Shown: positions 11,640 to 23,871, counted from the stretch's first letter. The stretch: 64,000 bases of DNA from Astrocystis sublimbata (GCA_022453515.1 JAJNNY010000049.1:62001-126000), one strand, 5' to 3'. Notes: a model not told the origin generated them from the sequence alone. Program-made: numbers and translations.

Positions 11640-12297
11640 ATGGCGAACGCATGCCAAGACACCCCAGATCCCCGCGATCTACCGCCCGACCCGCGCCTCA
11701 GATCGACTACCATCTACAACCAGCTCGCCAGCTCGCCAGGCACGGCCAGGACGCCATAGTGCAAGCATTAGCCAAGCTCTATGAGAGTCTTCCCACATCG
11801 ACCCGGCCGAAGTGCAGCGCGTGCCAGCGGGAGGCTAGCCTGAGATTACGGAAGAGTTCGTCGCCGCGCGCGGCCTACCTACACAAGACAGCCCGCGCCG
11901 TCGACCTGCTGCGCCACCTGCCGTACCTCACGGGCCTCGAATACGGATGGCCTGACAATTACCGCGGCCATGAATGCCGAGAAGCTATCTTAAAGTGGTG
12001 GAAGAAGAGATATTAGTCGTGTACGTCGATGTACACCTACATGATACTGGAGAACAGAGATGCGGGCAAGCTGTTCGACAAATATGGCAAGCCGCCGATG
12101 TGGACAGAGGGCTACACATTTAGGATCATGCACATCGGAAATGACATGACGACGAAGTATGAAATCAACTCGATTATACCATGGACTTACCCGGGCTGGA
12201 CGCCGATGACGGGATCGATGCAGACGAGTGCGTGACCACATTCGACAGCGCCAAACACCCCGGCTACACGCTTTTCAACGACGACAGACTGATTTAA
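11640..12297 (+). pseudogene. Multiply frameshifted relic of a hypothetical protein gene
   Basis: Protein-like segments continue one another while jumping frames. It starts with an ATG at 11640 (MANACQDTPDPRDLPPD), moves to GQDAIVQALAKLYESLP, then to DPAEVQRVPAGG (followed by a stop) and ITEEFVAARGLP. It then passes to ARAVDLLRHLPYLTGLEYGW, a stop near 12015, and YTYMILENRDAGKLFDKYGK. It ends in a third frame with LPGLDADDGID and TLFNDDRLI at 12297. At least three frame changes and two stops make a single functional product impossible. Splicing does not rescue it, because no GT-AG pairs of fungal size fit the junctions I checked. I do not recognise the family. Confidence 0.6.
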
Positions 12298-13057
12298 GAA
12301 CATTCAATGAGGAGCTTAAGAAGAAGTTGGTATTAAAGACATTATCACCATTTTTCGTGTAATTCTTTCATTGACTCGTCACTCACTCACTTGCGTTAGT
12401 TACAAACACAGCCAAGCGGCATAAGCGCGGGGTCTTAACACATTCGGGGATGCTGACTGACTCTGAATGTAAGATGACTGCACTCTACGTTCAATACATC
12501 AACATTCGATCTTGCTTACTTGATCGATAAGCGTTTGCAACTCTCAAATTTGCTATTGAATCTTATCTTCTATCACTTAATTTTGTCTCTGCCTAACTGC
12601 TTTCCTACATGTGTATATGATGGAAGAGCGGGAGATTAAGTCACAGGTTCGTCCAAGTTCTTGTGGTTATATGAAAGGTACGGCAGCGAAGAATCTCATA
12701 AGAACGAAAATGACATTATTATATTGTCTTCGATCCAAGTTTCTTTTTAAGTAATTAGAAGTCCTCTTGTATAAGGCTTGCTTCTGTTGTAAACCAAGAG
12801 GTTATTGTGCTTGGCTCTTGAGACTTCACTTGTTGAACTCTCAACCCCGCCATGCCCGCCCAAGCTCTCTCAGCGACAGGTACTAATTCAGGCGCTAAAT
12901 TTAGGGTCCCCTATGGCCTGGAGTGCAGCGCAACAGCCAGCGGCCGTGTCGCAACACCTAAACCACCTGAACCTTCCAGGTTAGCTCAAGAAAGACGGAC
13001 GGGCGAGTCCAGCTCGCATCGTTCATCATGACCAGCCACACGAATCCCACGTGAAAG
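12298..13057. other. Intergenic; presumed leader of the Seh1-like gene
   Basis: No family-like frame. A short upstream open frame begins with the ATG at about 12851 in the likely 5' leader of the next gene and is not in frame with it. Confidence 0.4.
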
Positions 13058-14439
13058 ATGGCTCCTCCCCTGAGCGAGCCAACCATCACAGAAGGAAGCA
13101 CGACATTCGACATCATCCAGCACGGCCACAAGGACCTGGTCCAGGCCATCGCCTTCAACGCCTACGGCGACCGATGCGCGACCGGCGGCGTCGATGGCAA
13201 GATCCGCGTCTTCAACCGTCACCGCGACGGCGTCTGGCGCCTCTGCGACAACTGGGCCGCCCACGCCGGTGAGATCCTAGAGGTACATCCTATTCCATCT
13301 AGAGACCTACCTACCTGGCTGTGCTGACTCGAGAGGAACAGCTCCAATGGCTGCCGCCGACCGTATACCCGAACCTGCTCGCCTCACTCGGCATCGAAGG
13401 GCGCTTCAAGCTCTGGGCCGAAGACCCGTCGGCAGCGCCCGGCCGGCGCTTCAGCTCGCGCACGGGCAACGGGCGCGCCATCTCGGAGATCCGCGCGGGG
13501 CGGTATCCGTTCCGGTCGTTTTCGGTCAAGCACGACGAGGTGACGCGGTGCACGTGGTTCGCACTCCTCGCCTCCGACGGCCACCTGTCCGTCTTCGAGA
13601 GCGAGGAGCCCGAGATGCTCAGCGAGTACGGCAAGATGGATGACTTCCAGGCCTGCGCCAAGCCCGGCCGCGGCGACGAGACGTGCTTCAAAGTCCGCTT
13701 CGACCCCAACCCGGAGCCCTGCTACACCGCCCTGCGCGCCGGCGTGCCGCAGGACGCGCTATCTCTTGTCGTCTCCGGCCTGCTGAGCGTCAAGATCTTC
13801 CGCACCCGCAATACCGTCACCAGTTCTTTTGGGGCAGCGACGCGCGCCCGCGAGTTCTATCTCGCGCTGGAGATCCCCCATAAGCATCTCGTGCGCGACG
13901 TCGCGTGGGCGCCGGGGAATTACAAGGGGTATGATATGGTGGCTACGGCGTGTCAGGATGGCTTCGTGAGGGTTTTCAGAATCGATACCCCGTATAGCGA
14001 GAATGATGGCAAGAGCTGGGCTGTCGAGGACATTACAGGGAGACGGAAGCCGGGAGAGGAGAGCAGCGGCAGCAACGGCGGCAGCAGCGCGCAAGCTAGT
14101 TCGATCAACAGTAGCAGCACCAGCAGTAACAATACCCACCACCGCAGAACCTCGCAAGCGCCCTCAGGCATAAGAGTCGAGCTCGATAAGTCGGGGACGC
14201 ACGGGGAGCGCACCGCTACGGGCCAGCCGGGGCAGGTTGAGCACAAGCTCACGGAGCTTTCGAAGCTCGACGCACACCAGTCGCCGGTGTGGCGGGTCGG
14301 ATTCGACGACGATGGACAGATACTGGGGAGCGTGGGCGACGAGGGCAAGCTCATGTGCTATCGCCAGATGCCGAGCGGCGCGTGGGCCAAGAGCTCGGAG
14401 CTGGGCATGATGAAGACGAAATTGACGGGCATCGAGTGA
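13058..14439 (+). CDS. SEH1: WD40 nucleoporin/SEA-complex subunit, Seh1-like
   Basis: Two exons, 13058-13282 and 13342-14439, with a 59-bp phase-0 intron and a GCTGAC branch-like site, encode 440 residues. The order of recognisable segments fits Seh1. An N-terminal HGHKDLVQAIAFNAYGDRCAT blade is followed by GKIRVFNR, then AAHAGEILE joined across the intron to LQWLPP, LASLGIEGRFKLWAEDP, VRDVAWAPG, ACQDGFVRVFRID, and a late DAHQSPVWRVGFDDDG repeat. Seh1 sits in the Y-shaped (Nup84) nuclear pore subcomplex and in the TORC1-regulating SEA/GATOR2 complex. A Ser/Asn-rich low-complexity insert (about residues 260-310) interrupts the propeller, as in other filamentous fungi. A Sec13-like assignment is less likely from the blade sequences. 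Confidence 0.85.
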
Positions 14440-16483
14440 AATATCACGCCAGCGGTCGAATCTTGGGACATGGTATCTTTACGTGCTTGAGAGGTACGAG
14501 TCATGTGCTACGTTTATCGAATTGCTGTTGTTATATCTTGTGGGAGCGATGGCAGATACGGGAGCTGCAAGTCTTGACATACATTATTATCTTTAATGTA
14601 ATGTAATTCACATCTAGCTCAGATGTCGTACAGCATCTTTATCGCATCAATGGTAATACACGTCAGCGTCAATTTTGTAATTACTACATGCCCCGTTGAC
14701 ATTCTCTGAAGATGCACCGCGGCAGCCGAGTGAAGCAAAATATCTACATAGAAGAATCCTCTTCGAGTCCTCACGCATATGTATGTGACGACTCTGGGGG
14801 TCGCAGCAGGTGAGTCAGTGGCTCATCTCGAATGATTTGTTTCATGTCAAGAGATGCGTGCAACCTGCCTGCATCCATGCATTCCCCAAATCAATCAAAA
14901 CGTTGCACGGCGAAGCTCAGTTGATTTCTATTCTCCTATAGATCGGCATATACTTCGGCCTCGTAGAAAAAGGTTGTAACGAGGGGATGCCCTCAGGGAC
15001 ACATAGGATCACCCTCCTGGGCGTGTACCTAATCGCCAACTCTGACACTCAGCAATAGTGACACACGCGCCGATTTTTCTTTTTGCCTTGATTCTCAGCC
15101 GAGATAACCAGACATTGAAAATGTGTGGTGTTACCTCAATTCGAGACTCGCTTACCAGATGAGACATCTCTTCCAGGGAAATACCTGCATCGGCTTCGTG
15201 GGTTGCGACCGAGGCGGCCATGTAAGATCGATATAGCGACTATGACGTCATTGGATCAGCGCACTTAAATTGCCCAGTCTGCAAGTTGCTTGGGGGGCTA
15301 CAGCGTTGGAGATACCTAGGCAAGCAGGCAAGCGACGGGTAAGACTATAATTAATAAGATCCATATGAAAATTGATTGTAACATTAAAAAAACTAAACTC
15401 AAGAACTACATCAGCTTGTAGCCAAACCGAGGCATGCTATGGACATACATACAGGGCAAGCGTACTAAGGATAACGCAGGGCCAGCTCGCCCAGCTAAGC
15501 TCAAATGCTTACCCCAGCTTATTAGTGCTATTTTGATTCCGCAACTGCCGTTCCTGGGCAAACCCGGGATGTCTAGTTCAACCAAAGCAACGGGACGAAA
15601 CACGCTAGGGTTGGCGTGTGCTGCCTCATCGGGCAGGTATGTATGTCTTAGCTAAGGCTTCAAGGTAACGGTTTGGTTTGTAGCTCAGGGGTAATGAATA
15701 TTCTTTGCATTGCGTTACGAGTGAACAATACGGTATTGAGAACCATTCATTGGGGGCAGTGTTCTCAATTGCTTAGCTCCAGCTGAGCTTACTTGTAATC
15801 GCCCGAGAGCTGATCTTCGGCTTGGAAGTGATTTTATCAGTCCTTGATGTCAGCAATACTGCAATCCGAAAAACACGCAACGTCAGCGAAACCGGTCTCT
15901 CATGAGAAAGCGGTGATGCACCCTAGCTTAACATAGGCGTCTCAGCATGATCAGGAGTCGATTGATACACCGAAGGGCCAGTGTCGAGTAACAGTCGATT
16001 TCACGCTGTGTTCTTCCTGGCCGTCCTGTAGGCATTCGTCCCAGAGATAGACAAGTACTTGAACATTCACTTACAAAACCCACGATCCTTCAATACTACT
16101 GACCCTGCAACTCCAGACTTGGCAATGGTATTTCCTCCCCATTCCCAAGCTTCTTCTATTCCCAGTTGGCATTGGCTCGTACAATAATCAATCGGCTCTG
16201 GCCGAACTCTCAGGGGTTTGAAAGATCGCCGCTGACGCCAGCCAGCCGACCGACGAAGGATTGATGTAGTCAAATACCTGAGGCTTGGCATTATCATATA
16301 TATACGCCCTGAATCCGCCAGCCTCGTCGCATGTAATCCTACACTAATCCGATCTTTTCATGCTGTATTGAGACGAGATAAGAACCTGGGTGCTGCTTGT
16401 TTGAACTTTGTGCTATTCAATTTAGCCTTGCGATATCGCGATCCTATCTATCTACCTGCTTACGTAGCGATCGAAAAGTCACA
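14440..16483. other. Intergenic, nothing firmly recognised
   Basis: Short frames only. A minus-strand ATG at 15221 followed by ~20 plausible codons and a GTAAGC donor-like site could be a first exon, but no second exon could be joined. The 3' end is the promoter and leader of the chitosanase gene. Confidence 0.4.
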
Positions 16484-17395
16484 ATGGCTCCTAAATCCGT
16501 GCTCCTTGCGCTCTCCGCCTTCGTAGGCGCTTCCCTCGCCAGAGACGTCCCGCAGAACGTGCGGGACTTATACGACAGCATCGTGGGCCAGGGCGCGTGC
16601 TCCAACGTGTTGCAAGGCGGCTTCTACGCGCTGCAAGACGGCAGCAATGGTGAGCCACCACCACCGCCATATCCTACAATAACCCACAAATCTAACATGG
16701 CCTCCACTTCAATCAGACTTCACCTACTGCGGCGACCGCGACGGCATCATCTACCAGCAGGGCACGAACGGGGCGCTGTCGGACATGGACATCGACTGCG
16801 ACGGCGTGCAGGGGTCGCCGGCGGACGACGGGCGCTGCGGCAACTCGGGCGACACGCAGAGCATCACCTCCTTCGCCGACACGGTGCGGGGATATGGGAA
16901 AGGCGTCGACGACCTCGATGCTAATATCCATCCGTATGTTGTCTTTGGCAACTTTGGGACGAACCCCGGATACACGAATTTCGACCCCCAGGAGCATGGG
17001 ATCGAGCCGTTGAGCGTGATGGCGGTTGTTTGTGGTGATCAGTTGGTGAGTTTTACTTCTCTTTGGGACGGTCTTGAGGGCATGATGCGAAACACATACA
17101 TAGCTAGAGGGCAAGACTGACAGATATATAGATCTACGGTATATGGGGCGACGAGAACGGCGACGATGGCCCGAAGGCCGTCATTGGAGAAGCTTCGATC
17201 TCGCTTGCGACGGCGTGTTTCGGGGATGGCATAACGGGCAATAACGGTCACGACCAGACCGATGTGCTGTACATTGCTTTCCAGGGTCAAGATGCGGTAC
17301 CTGGGGCTGATGGCGCCAAGTGGGATGCTTCTAACTTTGACGAGTTCGAGGCTAGTATTGCGAGCTTGGGCGATGCGCTTGTTGCGCAGCTGTGA
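16484..17395 (+). CDS. Secreted GH75 endo-chitosanase
   Basis: Three exons, 16484-16649, 16717-17045 and 17132-17395, with introns of 67 and 86 bp, encode 252 residues. The signal peptide ends near SLAR (residue ~20). The core has the GH75 landmarks [31 protein letters not shown] and [12 protein letters not shown] followed by [10 protein letters not shown]. The Asp of WGD (172) and the Glu of GEAS (185) are 13 residues apart, the spacing reported for the catalytic pair of the Fusarium chitosanase. The enzyme hydrolyses beta-1,4 linkages in chitosan outside the cell. It is complete at the normal family length. It adds to the chitin-directed functions found 25-30 kb downstream but is not linked to them in position. 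Confidence 0.93.
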
Positions 17396-17712
17396 TTTGG
17401 GGAATGGAACGGGAGTCGGGAGTTCTAGGATTTATGCATAAGCGCATCAAGTCAGGTTTTGGATTCAGCCTTGATAGTGGGTTAATGGTTATACATGAGG
17501 TATGATCAATCGCAATGGCCCCGAGATGCAACGATGGCTTATGAAGACTGGTGATACAGCTGCTGGACTTCAAATTCGACATCCGCTTTAGACATTAAGC
17601 TTATTGTATATACTTATCTGATCATGCAGTACCCAATCTGTTCTTAACCAAGTCGCTTATGCATATACCCGCTATTACTCATACCTGTAAGTAAACAACG
17701 ACAAGTAATATC

Positions 17713-19536
17713 TTATAACTTTACTGGAAACCTCTTCCTCAACCTCGTCCCGAAGTATAGAACCAAAATAGGGATCGGTATAAGCCCAACGGTGATGAAT
17801 CCGAGCAAGGAGGTGCCCCAGCCGAGACCAAGCGTTGCGAACAGAGAAGGCCCTGCGAGCGGGAGGAAGGCGGCGACCACGCTTCGCAAAACCGTGAAGG
17901 CCGCAAGACCGGAGGCTGAGTACAGAGGATAGGCGTCGATGATGTATGCTTGGGTCGGCAGGTAGATGCCGAGAATGGCGATGCCGAAGGGTATCAAACT
18001 CAGGATAGGCGCAATCCAGTGTACCTTGTAGTATGTCGTCCAGCCGTACCAGAAGAACGTGACGGGACAGAGGCAGGCTTATAAGTGATGTCAGTATGGT
18101 CGACAATGATGTTGCGCAAAGGGGCATGATTATAGGCTCACCATAGTAGACGACAAGATTCAAGCGCATCTCGGGCTCGAAGACACCGTTGTTCCGCTGC
18201 GTCTGGCGTATGAGCATCCTGTCCGAGAGCACCGAGAAACTCCATAGACCAATGAAATACCCGAGTCCAAGTGCCAGGTACACCAAGCCGGTCAGTTCTG
18301 TCGGAAATCCGTATTGGTCCTCAAAAGTCGGCGGGATGGAATTGAACATCAGGTACACTGGCAATCTATTAGTGTGGTCCGGGGTAATGCAGGGGACAGG
18401 ATAGTCATTGACTTACTCGTGCCGTAATTGAACGCCACATTCACCGACATAAGGAAAATGACAGGCGCCAAGAACAGCATCTTCCCAGGTCGCGTCAGCC
18501 CCCTTAAAAGCAGCTTCGTCTGCGACACCTTTTCCTCCTCGGTGGTATAGCAATTCACCAAATCACTTCTATTCAGCTCCTCGCTCAAACGCCTTACTTT
18601 GCGATCAATCAGGACTTTATGACAGGTCTCGGGTAGATACCATGCCAGTGCGATAGTGACGAGCGTGGAGGGAATAAAGACAATCCAGGGATCCCATCGC
18701 CAGCCTATGCTTCCTACTATGAATGCGCCAATCAAGGGACCCAATGTTGGTCCAACAATCGGTCCAATGCTCCATGCCGACAGCGCTTTTGCGCGCCCAA
18801 TGACGGGAAACAGGTCGCCTATGACGGCACCTCCTAAGGTCTGACAGCCGGCGCCCCCGACGCCGCAGAGGAAGCGGAAGACGATGAGGGCGTCGAGACT
18901 AGGTGCCAACGCGGCACCAATGTGCCACACGCAGAAGAAAGCATTCGCGCTCGACAGGACGGTGGCGCGGCCGTAGATCTCGGACAGCGGCGACAGAAAC
19001 AACGGGCCGACGGCATAGCCGAGCAAGAAGATGCTGACAGGCAGCGACGCCTTAGTGGTGTCCGTGGTGTGGAAGTCGTTGCTGACGGCGTTGATGGCCG
19101 GCGCGAGGATCGACGACGAGAGCGGCGAGAACAGCGTGATGAGGCTCAGACATGTCACGACGATCCACTTGCGGCGGGCGTCGAAGTTCAGCGGGTTCAG
19201 CGGGTCGTCGGGCCCGTCCCAGCCGACGATGCCGCGGTCGAGGTCGGACAGCGGGATCACGGTGGGCGCCACATCTTTGTCTCGCGCGACGCTGACCTTG
19301 CTGAGGACGTGGGATAGCCTGCTGCGCTTGCTCACGCGGCTTGCCGCCGTATCTACCTTACGGATCTCGTCCTTGGTTGAGGTCTTGTGTGAGTGGTATT
19401 TCTCGCGCTGGGCAGAGTGGGGAGGATGGCTTACCCCTGTTCCGTCTTCGATGTCGTCGTGGCTGATCTCATGGTCATCGTCGGATGCCGAGCGACGATA
19501 TTTCTCCTGCGATTCGCTGTCGAGTTCGGTTGGCAT
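17713..19536 (-). CDS. MFS transporter, DHA1 drug:H+ antiporter type
   Basis: Three exons, 19536-18417, 18357-18142 and 18077-17713, with introns of 59 and 64 bp, encode 566 residues. A ~110-residue hydrophilic cytoplasmic N-terminus rich in Ser/Asp/Lys ends in the GWDGPDDPLNP motif typical of fungal multidrug/polyamine facilitators. About twelve membrane segments follow. The motif-A region is LSPLSEIYGRATVL, and a proline/glycine-rich AWSIGPIVGPTLGPLIGAF segment fits motif C of antiporters. A central loop of ~60 residues separates the two halves. The likely role is export of drugs, toxic metabolites or polyamines at the plasma membrane. The substrate is unknown, and no biosynthetic cluster adjoins it. 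Confidence 0.92.
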
Positions 19537-21914
19537 GTTGACGGCTTACACTTTTACAATACAAATAAATGCACGATATCGGTTGACAAAAATCAAAATA
19601 AGACAGGAAGCTCTCAGGAAAAGCGAAGGTGAAGGCAAAGTCAAAGTCAAAGTCAATTTTTTTTCAACACATTACTAATTGTATACCCTTGAGGTCTGCA
19701 GGACGGGAGTCTAATCCGGTTTCGTAAGCAACGGCCCGAGATGTCTTCAATCGGCACGATGCTGTTTCCTTCCCCAGATACGTTACGTGACGTGGGGCTC
19801 TCACCGGCGATGGGTCACAGCGAACAGACCGGAGCGTCAGGCCAATTGTGAGCCAAATTGGGGGTCACTGGCCCTCTGTCCACCGTGGCCCTTTCACACC
19901 GTCTCTGGGTAATTGACAACAGTTGTATTCGGCAGGGCGCATCCGGCTTTATTCCCGCCGCTATCGCCGAACTTATACGGGCACGCTCCGAAGAACGGCG
20001 TCGTTTGTATGTGTCAATATGGAGATGGTCCACCCCTTAGCGCTGGCCGCCCGCAGCCCCGGCAGTTGAGCTGGTTCTAGCGTCGATCAAATTCGGGGTA
20101 AAGTGAGGGGATTTGGGGGTTCTGTATCGTCAAAACGAAACCAACGGCCCTTTGCGCCGAGCAGTATTTAGAGGCTTAGGGAGATCTTTCTGCTATCAAG
20201 GTGGCCATTGAAGGTCCGCGCATGATCTTGCATTCGATCGGCCCAATGGACTTACACAACATGGTGTAATGTGACCATGCACGAGCCTCAGGACGTAAGC
20301 GACCCCTGGCTTTGCGCCTTTGTTAGACGACGTGTATCTCCAATAGCGGGCCCAGATCACTTAACCGACTCGGGCTAAATGTTACGTAGGCAATCGTGGC
20401 ATGAAGCTGCGATCCGAATTGCGATATTGGGTTGTCCGCTTGAATGCATACCTCTGCTTGCATTTGCATATGCGGGTGCCGACCTGGGTAACGATCCGAT
20501 TAGCGTTGAACGATTTTGGATATTTCAAAATCGCACACGGGAGTTGACGTCCAGGACAGGTCCACAGAACGCGCGTCATCCCGTCCGCACTACTCATATA
20601 CTATCCACACTATTCTATATAAATAAGTAGAAGACGTGGCTATTCCCGTGCATCCAAACCCGTTGTGGTCGCAGATTGAATTATCTTGAGAAATGATCGG
20701 TGACTGTTCAAATCTTTGGCAATATGATTAAGATGAGTCGATGACCGTCGCAAGAGAGATTATGCCGGTTCGAGGTCATTTACAAAGTCATTCACTTCGC
20801 GGCACGAACTATGAATCTCAATTATTGATGTTAATATAATGGAAGATGGCACTGGTAAGCGACAGGATTGGGCTGTGTGCTAGATTGACTTGATTTGCAA
20901 TCTCAGAGAGGAAGCCGATGAATGAGACTGCATGCGGATGCGCAACGCATAAAATCCACACCAGCTTAGTCGGGTCGCCCTACGCCCCAGCATTATCAGA
21001 ACGCCTAAGATAGCTCTAGTATCGATATGTCATCTCAAAAGCGAATCTAGACGAATCATCTCTGTTGTTGAGTAGGTCGTAAGGATTTTCACCACCAGCC
21101 TTATAGATGTGATACGCGCAGTGAATGGATAATGTACGATGTGATTTGAGTTGATGGGGAGGCTCTGAGGCACGATGCGCCGTTTTGGCGTAGGCATCAT
21201 TGCCACACTGCGGCTCGAGCATATCTTGTAGGTGGGGTTACGGTAGTTTCCGTCCATCCATAAACTGGCAATGGTAGTCAATCAGAGATCTCTTTTTAGC
21301 AGTCAGACCTCAGACGACACGCGATTCGACTGAGCCCCAAACAGAAACGTTCTCTTGCAGGGCCAAGATCTGAAGTGACCATAGAGAATAAGAACAGAAC
21401 AGCTGTCACAGTCTCGGCAGCTGTTCTTTTCAATCATGGTGGGGGAGTGAAGCTATGCTTGGCGCCGAGACAACCAGTACCTTTTTCGGGCAACATGTAG
21501 CGATGGCCTTGTCCTTGTGATTCTGAATGATATTTTCCGTAATTATAGGGCCGTATTCCGGGTTACCTCGATACTCTTCAGAGATATCTGGTGATCGCCT
21601 TCCTCTGTCCCATGTACAACTCAATTACAAGAATGCTTTGGCAATTGCAACAAGGACAGTAGCAACTAGCAAGAATGATAGCAGAAGGTCACCAAGTGCA
21701 GGTACAGCCTTAAGGACCATTGGGGGCGAATTTTCGGTAAATATCTCACGAGAACTAACTCCAACGTACATCTTACATCACATTCGACGTGCTCATGTGC
21801 TATGTTGAGGGATTCTTGAGCTGGAGGTATTACGCCCAGGAAGACGAAACTAGAGGTATTTCTAGCTATAACCATAAAACAACCTTCACCGCACACGAAC
21901 CCGGCTAATCAACC
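19537..21914. other. Intergenic, nothing recognised
   Basis: Many short frames on both strands, none with family resemblance or splice-consistent extension. The part next to 19537 is the presumed promoter of the MFS gene. Confidence 0.5.
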
Positions 21915-22140
21915 AGCATCTTTTATTAATGGAGCAGGAATTAATGGTCTAGCTACAGGAATAACATCTGGAAAATCAAGTTTCAATTTCTCAGATAAAC
22001 CTAAATTAAACGAAGCTTTTAGAGCTATTATTTTACGTAAACCTTCAAGAGTTAAATGTTCTTTATTTAAGAGTGACCTATATAACATTCGATCACCAAG
22101 GGGGTACTCAAGCCACATATTAAAGCTAGGTAGATTGGCC
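21915..22140 (-). mobile_element. Nuclear fragment of mitochondrial LAGLIDADG intron endonuclease (NUMT)
   Basis: An AT-rich island encodes, on the minus strand and without stops, the inter-motif region of fungal mitochondrial LAGLIDADG homing endonucleases. Recognisable pieces are LLNKEHLTLEGLRKIIALKA, then NLGLSEKLKLDFP and VIPVARPLI, ending in PLIKD just before the junction. Codons use A/T at third positions, unlike the flanking DNA. Both LAGLIDADG motifs are missing, so this cannot be an active endonuclease. The resemblance is clear between ~21915 and ~22085; the right boundary beyond that is uncertain. The simplest reading is a recent transfer of mitochondrial group I intron DNA to the nucleus. 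Mis-assembly of mitochondrial reads is the alternative. Confidence 0.75.
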
Positions 22141-22471
22141 GACTTCCGAACGAAATACAAGACCTTATAACAGACAACGAATGAACCAAGCAGAAGACTA
22201 GGTGGAGAACCTTCTCTGCGTCAACACAGGAATCCTAACCCGCAGGACAACTCCACATCTCACATCAGGATCAGCTTGTAGGCTGACACGAACTCTATGA
22301 ATGTGGGCGTAATAATTCGACTTGGTTCGTTCTCATATACAGCTCGATTTTGCTCAAATAAGTTTTCCACTTACTTAGTCTCTTTCGTTGGTTTACCCAG
22401 AATCACGATTCAAAGAATCTCATGTTTTATGCAGTTCAGAATCAGTGCGTCTTGCCAACATAACGCTAATC

Positions 22472-23422
22472 ATGGTGCTGCTTTTATCAGCCGGGTATCT
22501 TTTGTTACCAATCCCATTGGTTGCTGCAGCTGTACAGCAGCAATGCTACTACCCGAACGGCGATCCTTCAAAGACTGAGACTCCCTGCGGCGACGGCACA
22601 ACCCATAGTCACTGCTGCGGCTCCCGATCGATATGCTTGTCCAACAACCTCTGTCTTCTTGCGTTTGGCGCATTCGAGTTATCACGAGCTAGCTGTACGG
22701 ACTCTAGTTGGAACTCTCCACATTGTCCCCAATACTGCACAAATGGTGTGTCGGTCCCCGAGTTCATGGAATGGCCGCTCAACTTACCAAGTACGACAGT
22801 CAATACCGGTGGCGGCATCCCGCTTATTGTGTACGACTTTAATCCCTCCGCGCCATCATCATCCCAGTTTTGCTGTGGCAATATAGTCATAAGAGACGGA
22901 GAAACGGCATGCCATTATAATCCAGATCCATGCACAATAGCGTCAGGGGGCGAAGTGATACCTAACAGAGGAGCCCTAGAGGGTCTCGTTGCCAAGGAAT
23001 CAGATGATGCAGACCCTACGAGCCCAACGAATGATACGACAGGTCCGGAAATTACGACGTGTCCGGAAAGTACGACGTGTCCGGAAAGTACAACGTGTCC
23101 GGAAAGTACAACGTGTCCGGAAAGTACAACGTGTCCGGAAAGTACGACGTGTCCGATGGATACAAATTCGAACACTGTCGTTGCCGTGGGTGCTGGAGTC
23201 GGAGTGCCCCTCGGCCTACTTTCGATCGCGGCGTTGTCTTGGGCCTTTTGGGAACGACGTAAAAGGCGGATTGGGGCTGAAAATGCACGTCTTGCGGCCG
23301 GAGCTGCTCGACCGGGAGAAAAGCCGCAGATGGCAGGGCACGAGAATCCGTCAGTGTATCCGCAGACTCCTATGCAGAGAAGCGAGTTATATCACGAAAG
23401 AGAGCCTGCAGAACTGCATTAA
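22472..23422 (+). CDS. Membrane-anchored Cys-rich surface protein with CPESTT repeats
   Basis: Single exon from the ATG at 22472, 316 residues. The frame is open further upstream but has no ATG there. A signal peptide (LLLSAGYLLLPIPLVAAA) leads to a Cys-rich ectodomain starting QQQCYYPNG, with paired cysteines (HCCGS, FCCGN) of the kind seen in fungal WSC/Mid2-type or podosporapepsin-like surface proteins. A stalk of six PEsTTC units (23045-23152) follows. Next are one membrane segment (VVAVGAGVGVPLGLLSIAAL) and a basic cytoplasmic tail beginning ERRKRR. This topology resembles cell-wall stress sensors, though no WSC domain proper is recognised. A sensor role is inference. Confidence 0.8.
   Translation: MVLLLSAGYLLLPIPLVAAAVQQQCYYPNGDPSKTETPCGDGTTHSHCCGSRSICLSNNLCLLAFGAFELSRASCTDSSWNSPHCPQYCTNGVSVPEFMEWPLNLPSTTVNTGGGIPLIVYDFNPSAPSSSQFCCGNIVIRDGETACHYNPDPCTIASGGEVIPNRGALEGLVAKESDDADPTSPTNDTTGPEITTCPESTTCPESTTCPESTTCPESTTCPESTTCPMDTNSNTVVAVGAGVGVPLGLLSIAALSWAFWERRKRRIGAENARLAAGAARPGEKPQMAGHENPSVYPQTPMQRSELYHEREPAELH
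23045..23152 (+). repeat. 18-bp in-frame tandem repeat, six units
   Basis: Six consecutive 18-bp units each encode P-E-S-T-T-C, the first with Ile in place of Ser. The units differ mainly at one position (tacgac versus tacaac). They form the juxtamembrane stalk of the surface protein. Near-identity at silent sites indicates recent expansion by slippage or unequal exchange. Confidence 0.95.
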
Positions 23423-23871
23423 GTCCTCTTGGACCTCGTCGTGATCATGATATGGTATCTGGCTTGGAGTCACATAATCGTCGGGTTGAACGATTGTTTT
23501 TCGATCCGGGATAAACGTTGGGAGTGGAAGTGTATGTTGAATGTATTTTTATTCTTCGTCATAGCGTTGCGGCTTACGCCGAGAGGACGTCTGGGTACCT
23601 GGAAAGGGTGTGGTAACGGCGCAGGACAAAAAACCCTCTGCTATGATAGGCAATATCCAGGTAGTTTCACTAATAGCAAATTTATAGACCAATTGGAGTG
23701 CATTGGGTGGCAAATTAAATATGAACATCGATTTGATGTGCTGATTATTCTAGAGTAAGTGTTGCTAAACATTATCCTCCTATTAGATGTTAAAAACTGC
23801 ATACAATCATCAGCAAAGCTCGCTCAGTTTCCCCTCGTTAGCAACTCCTTCAGTCACGGCACTAAAGAGAC

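Noticed and set aside
13311..14354. Long minus-strand frames under the Seh1-like gene
   Set aside because: High GC at third positions of the WD40 gene leaves the antisense frames open; no family resemblance.
15155..15221. Minus-strand ATG with ~22 plausible codons and a GTAAGC donor
   Set aside because: No downstream exon could be joined in phase, so there is no supportable gene.
23051..23160. CRISPR-like short direct repeats
   Set aside because: The 18-bp units are contiguous without spacers and lie in frame within a fungal gene; this is a coding minisatellite.
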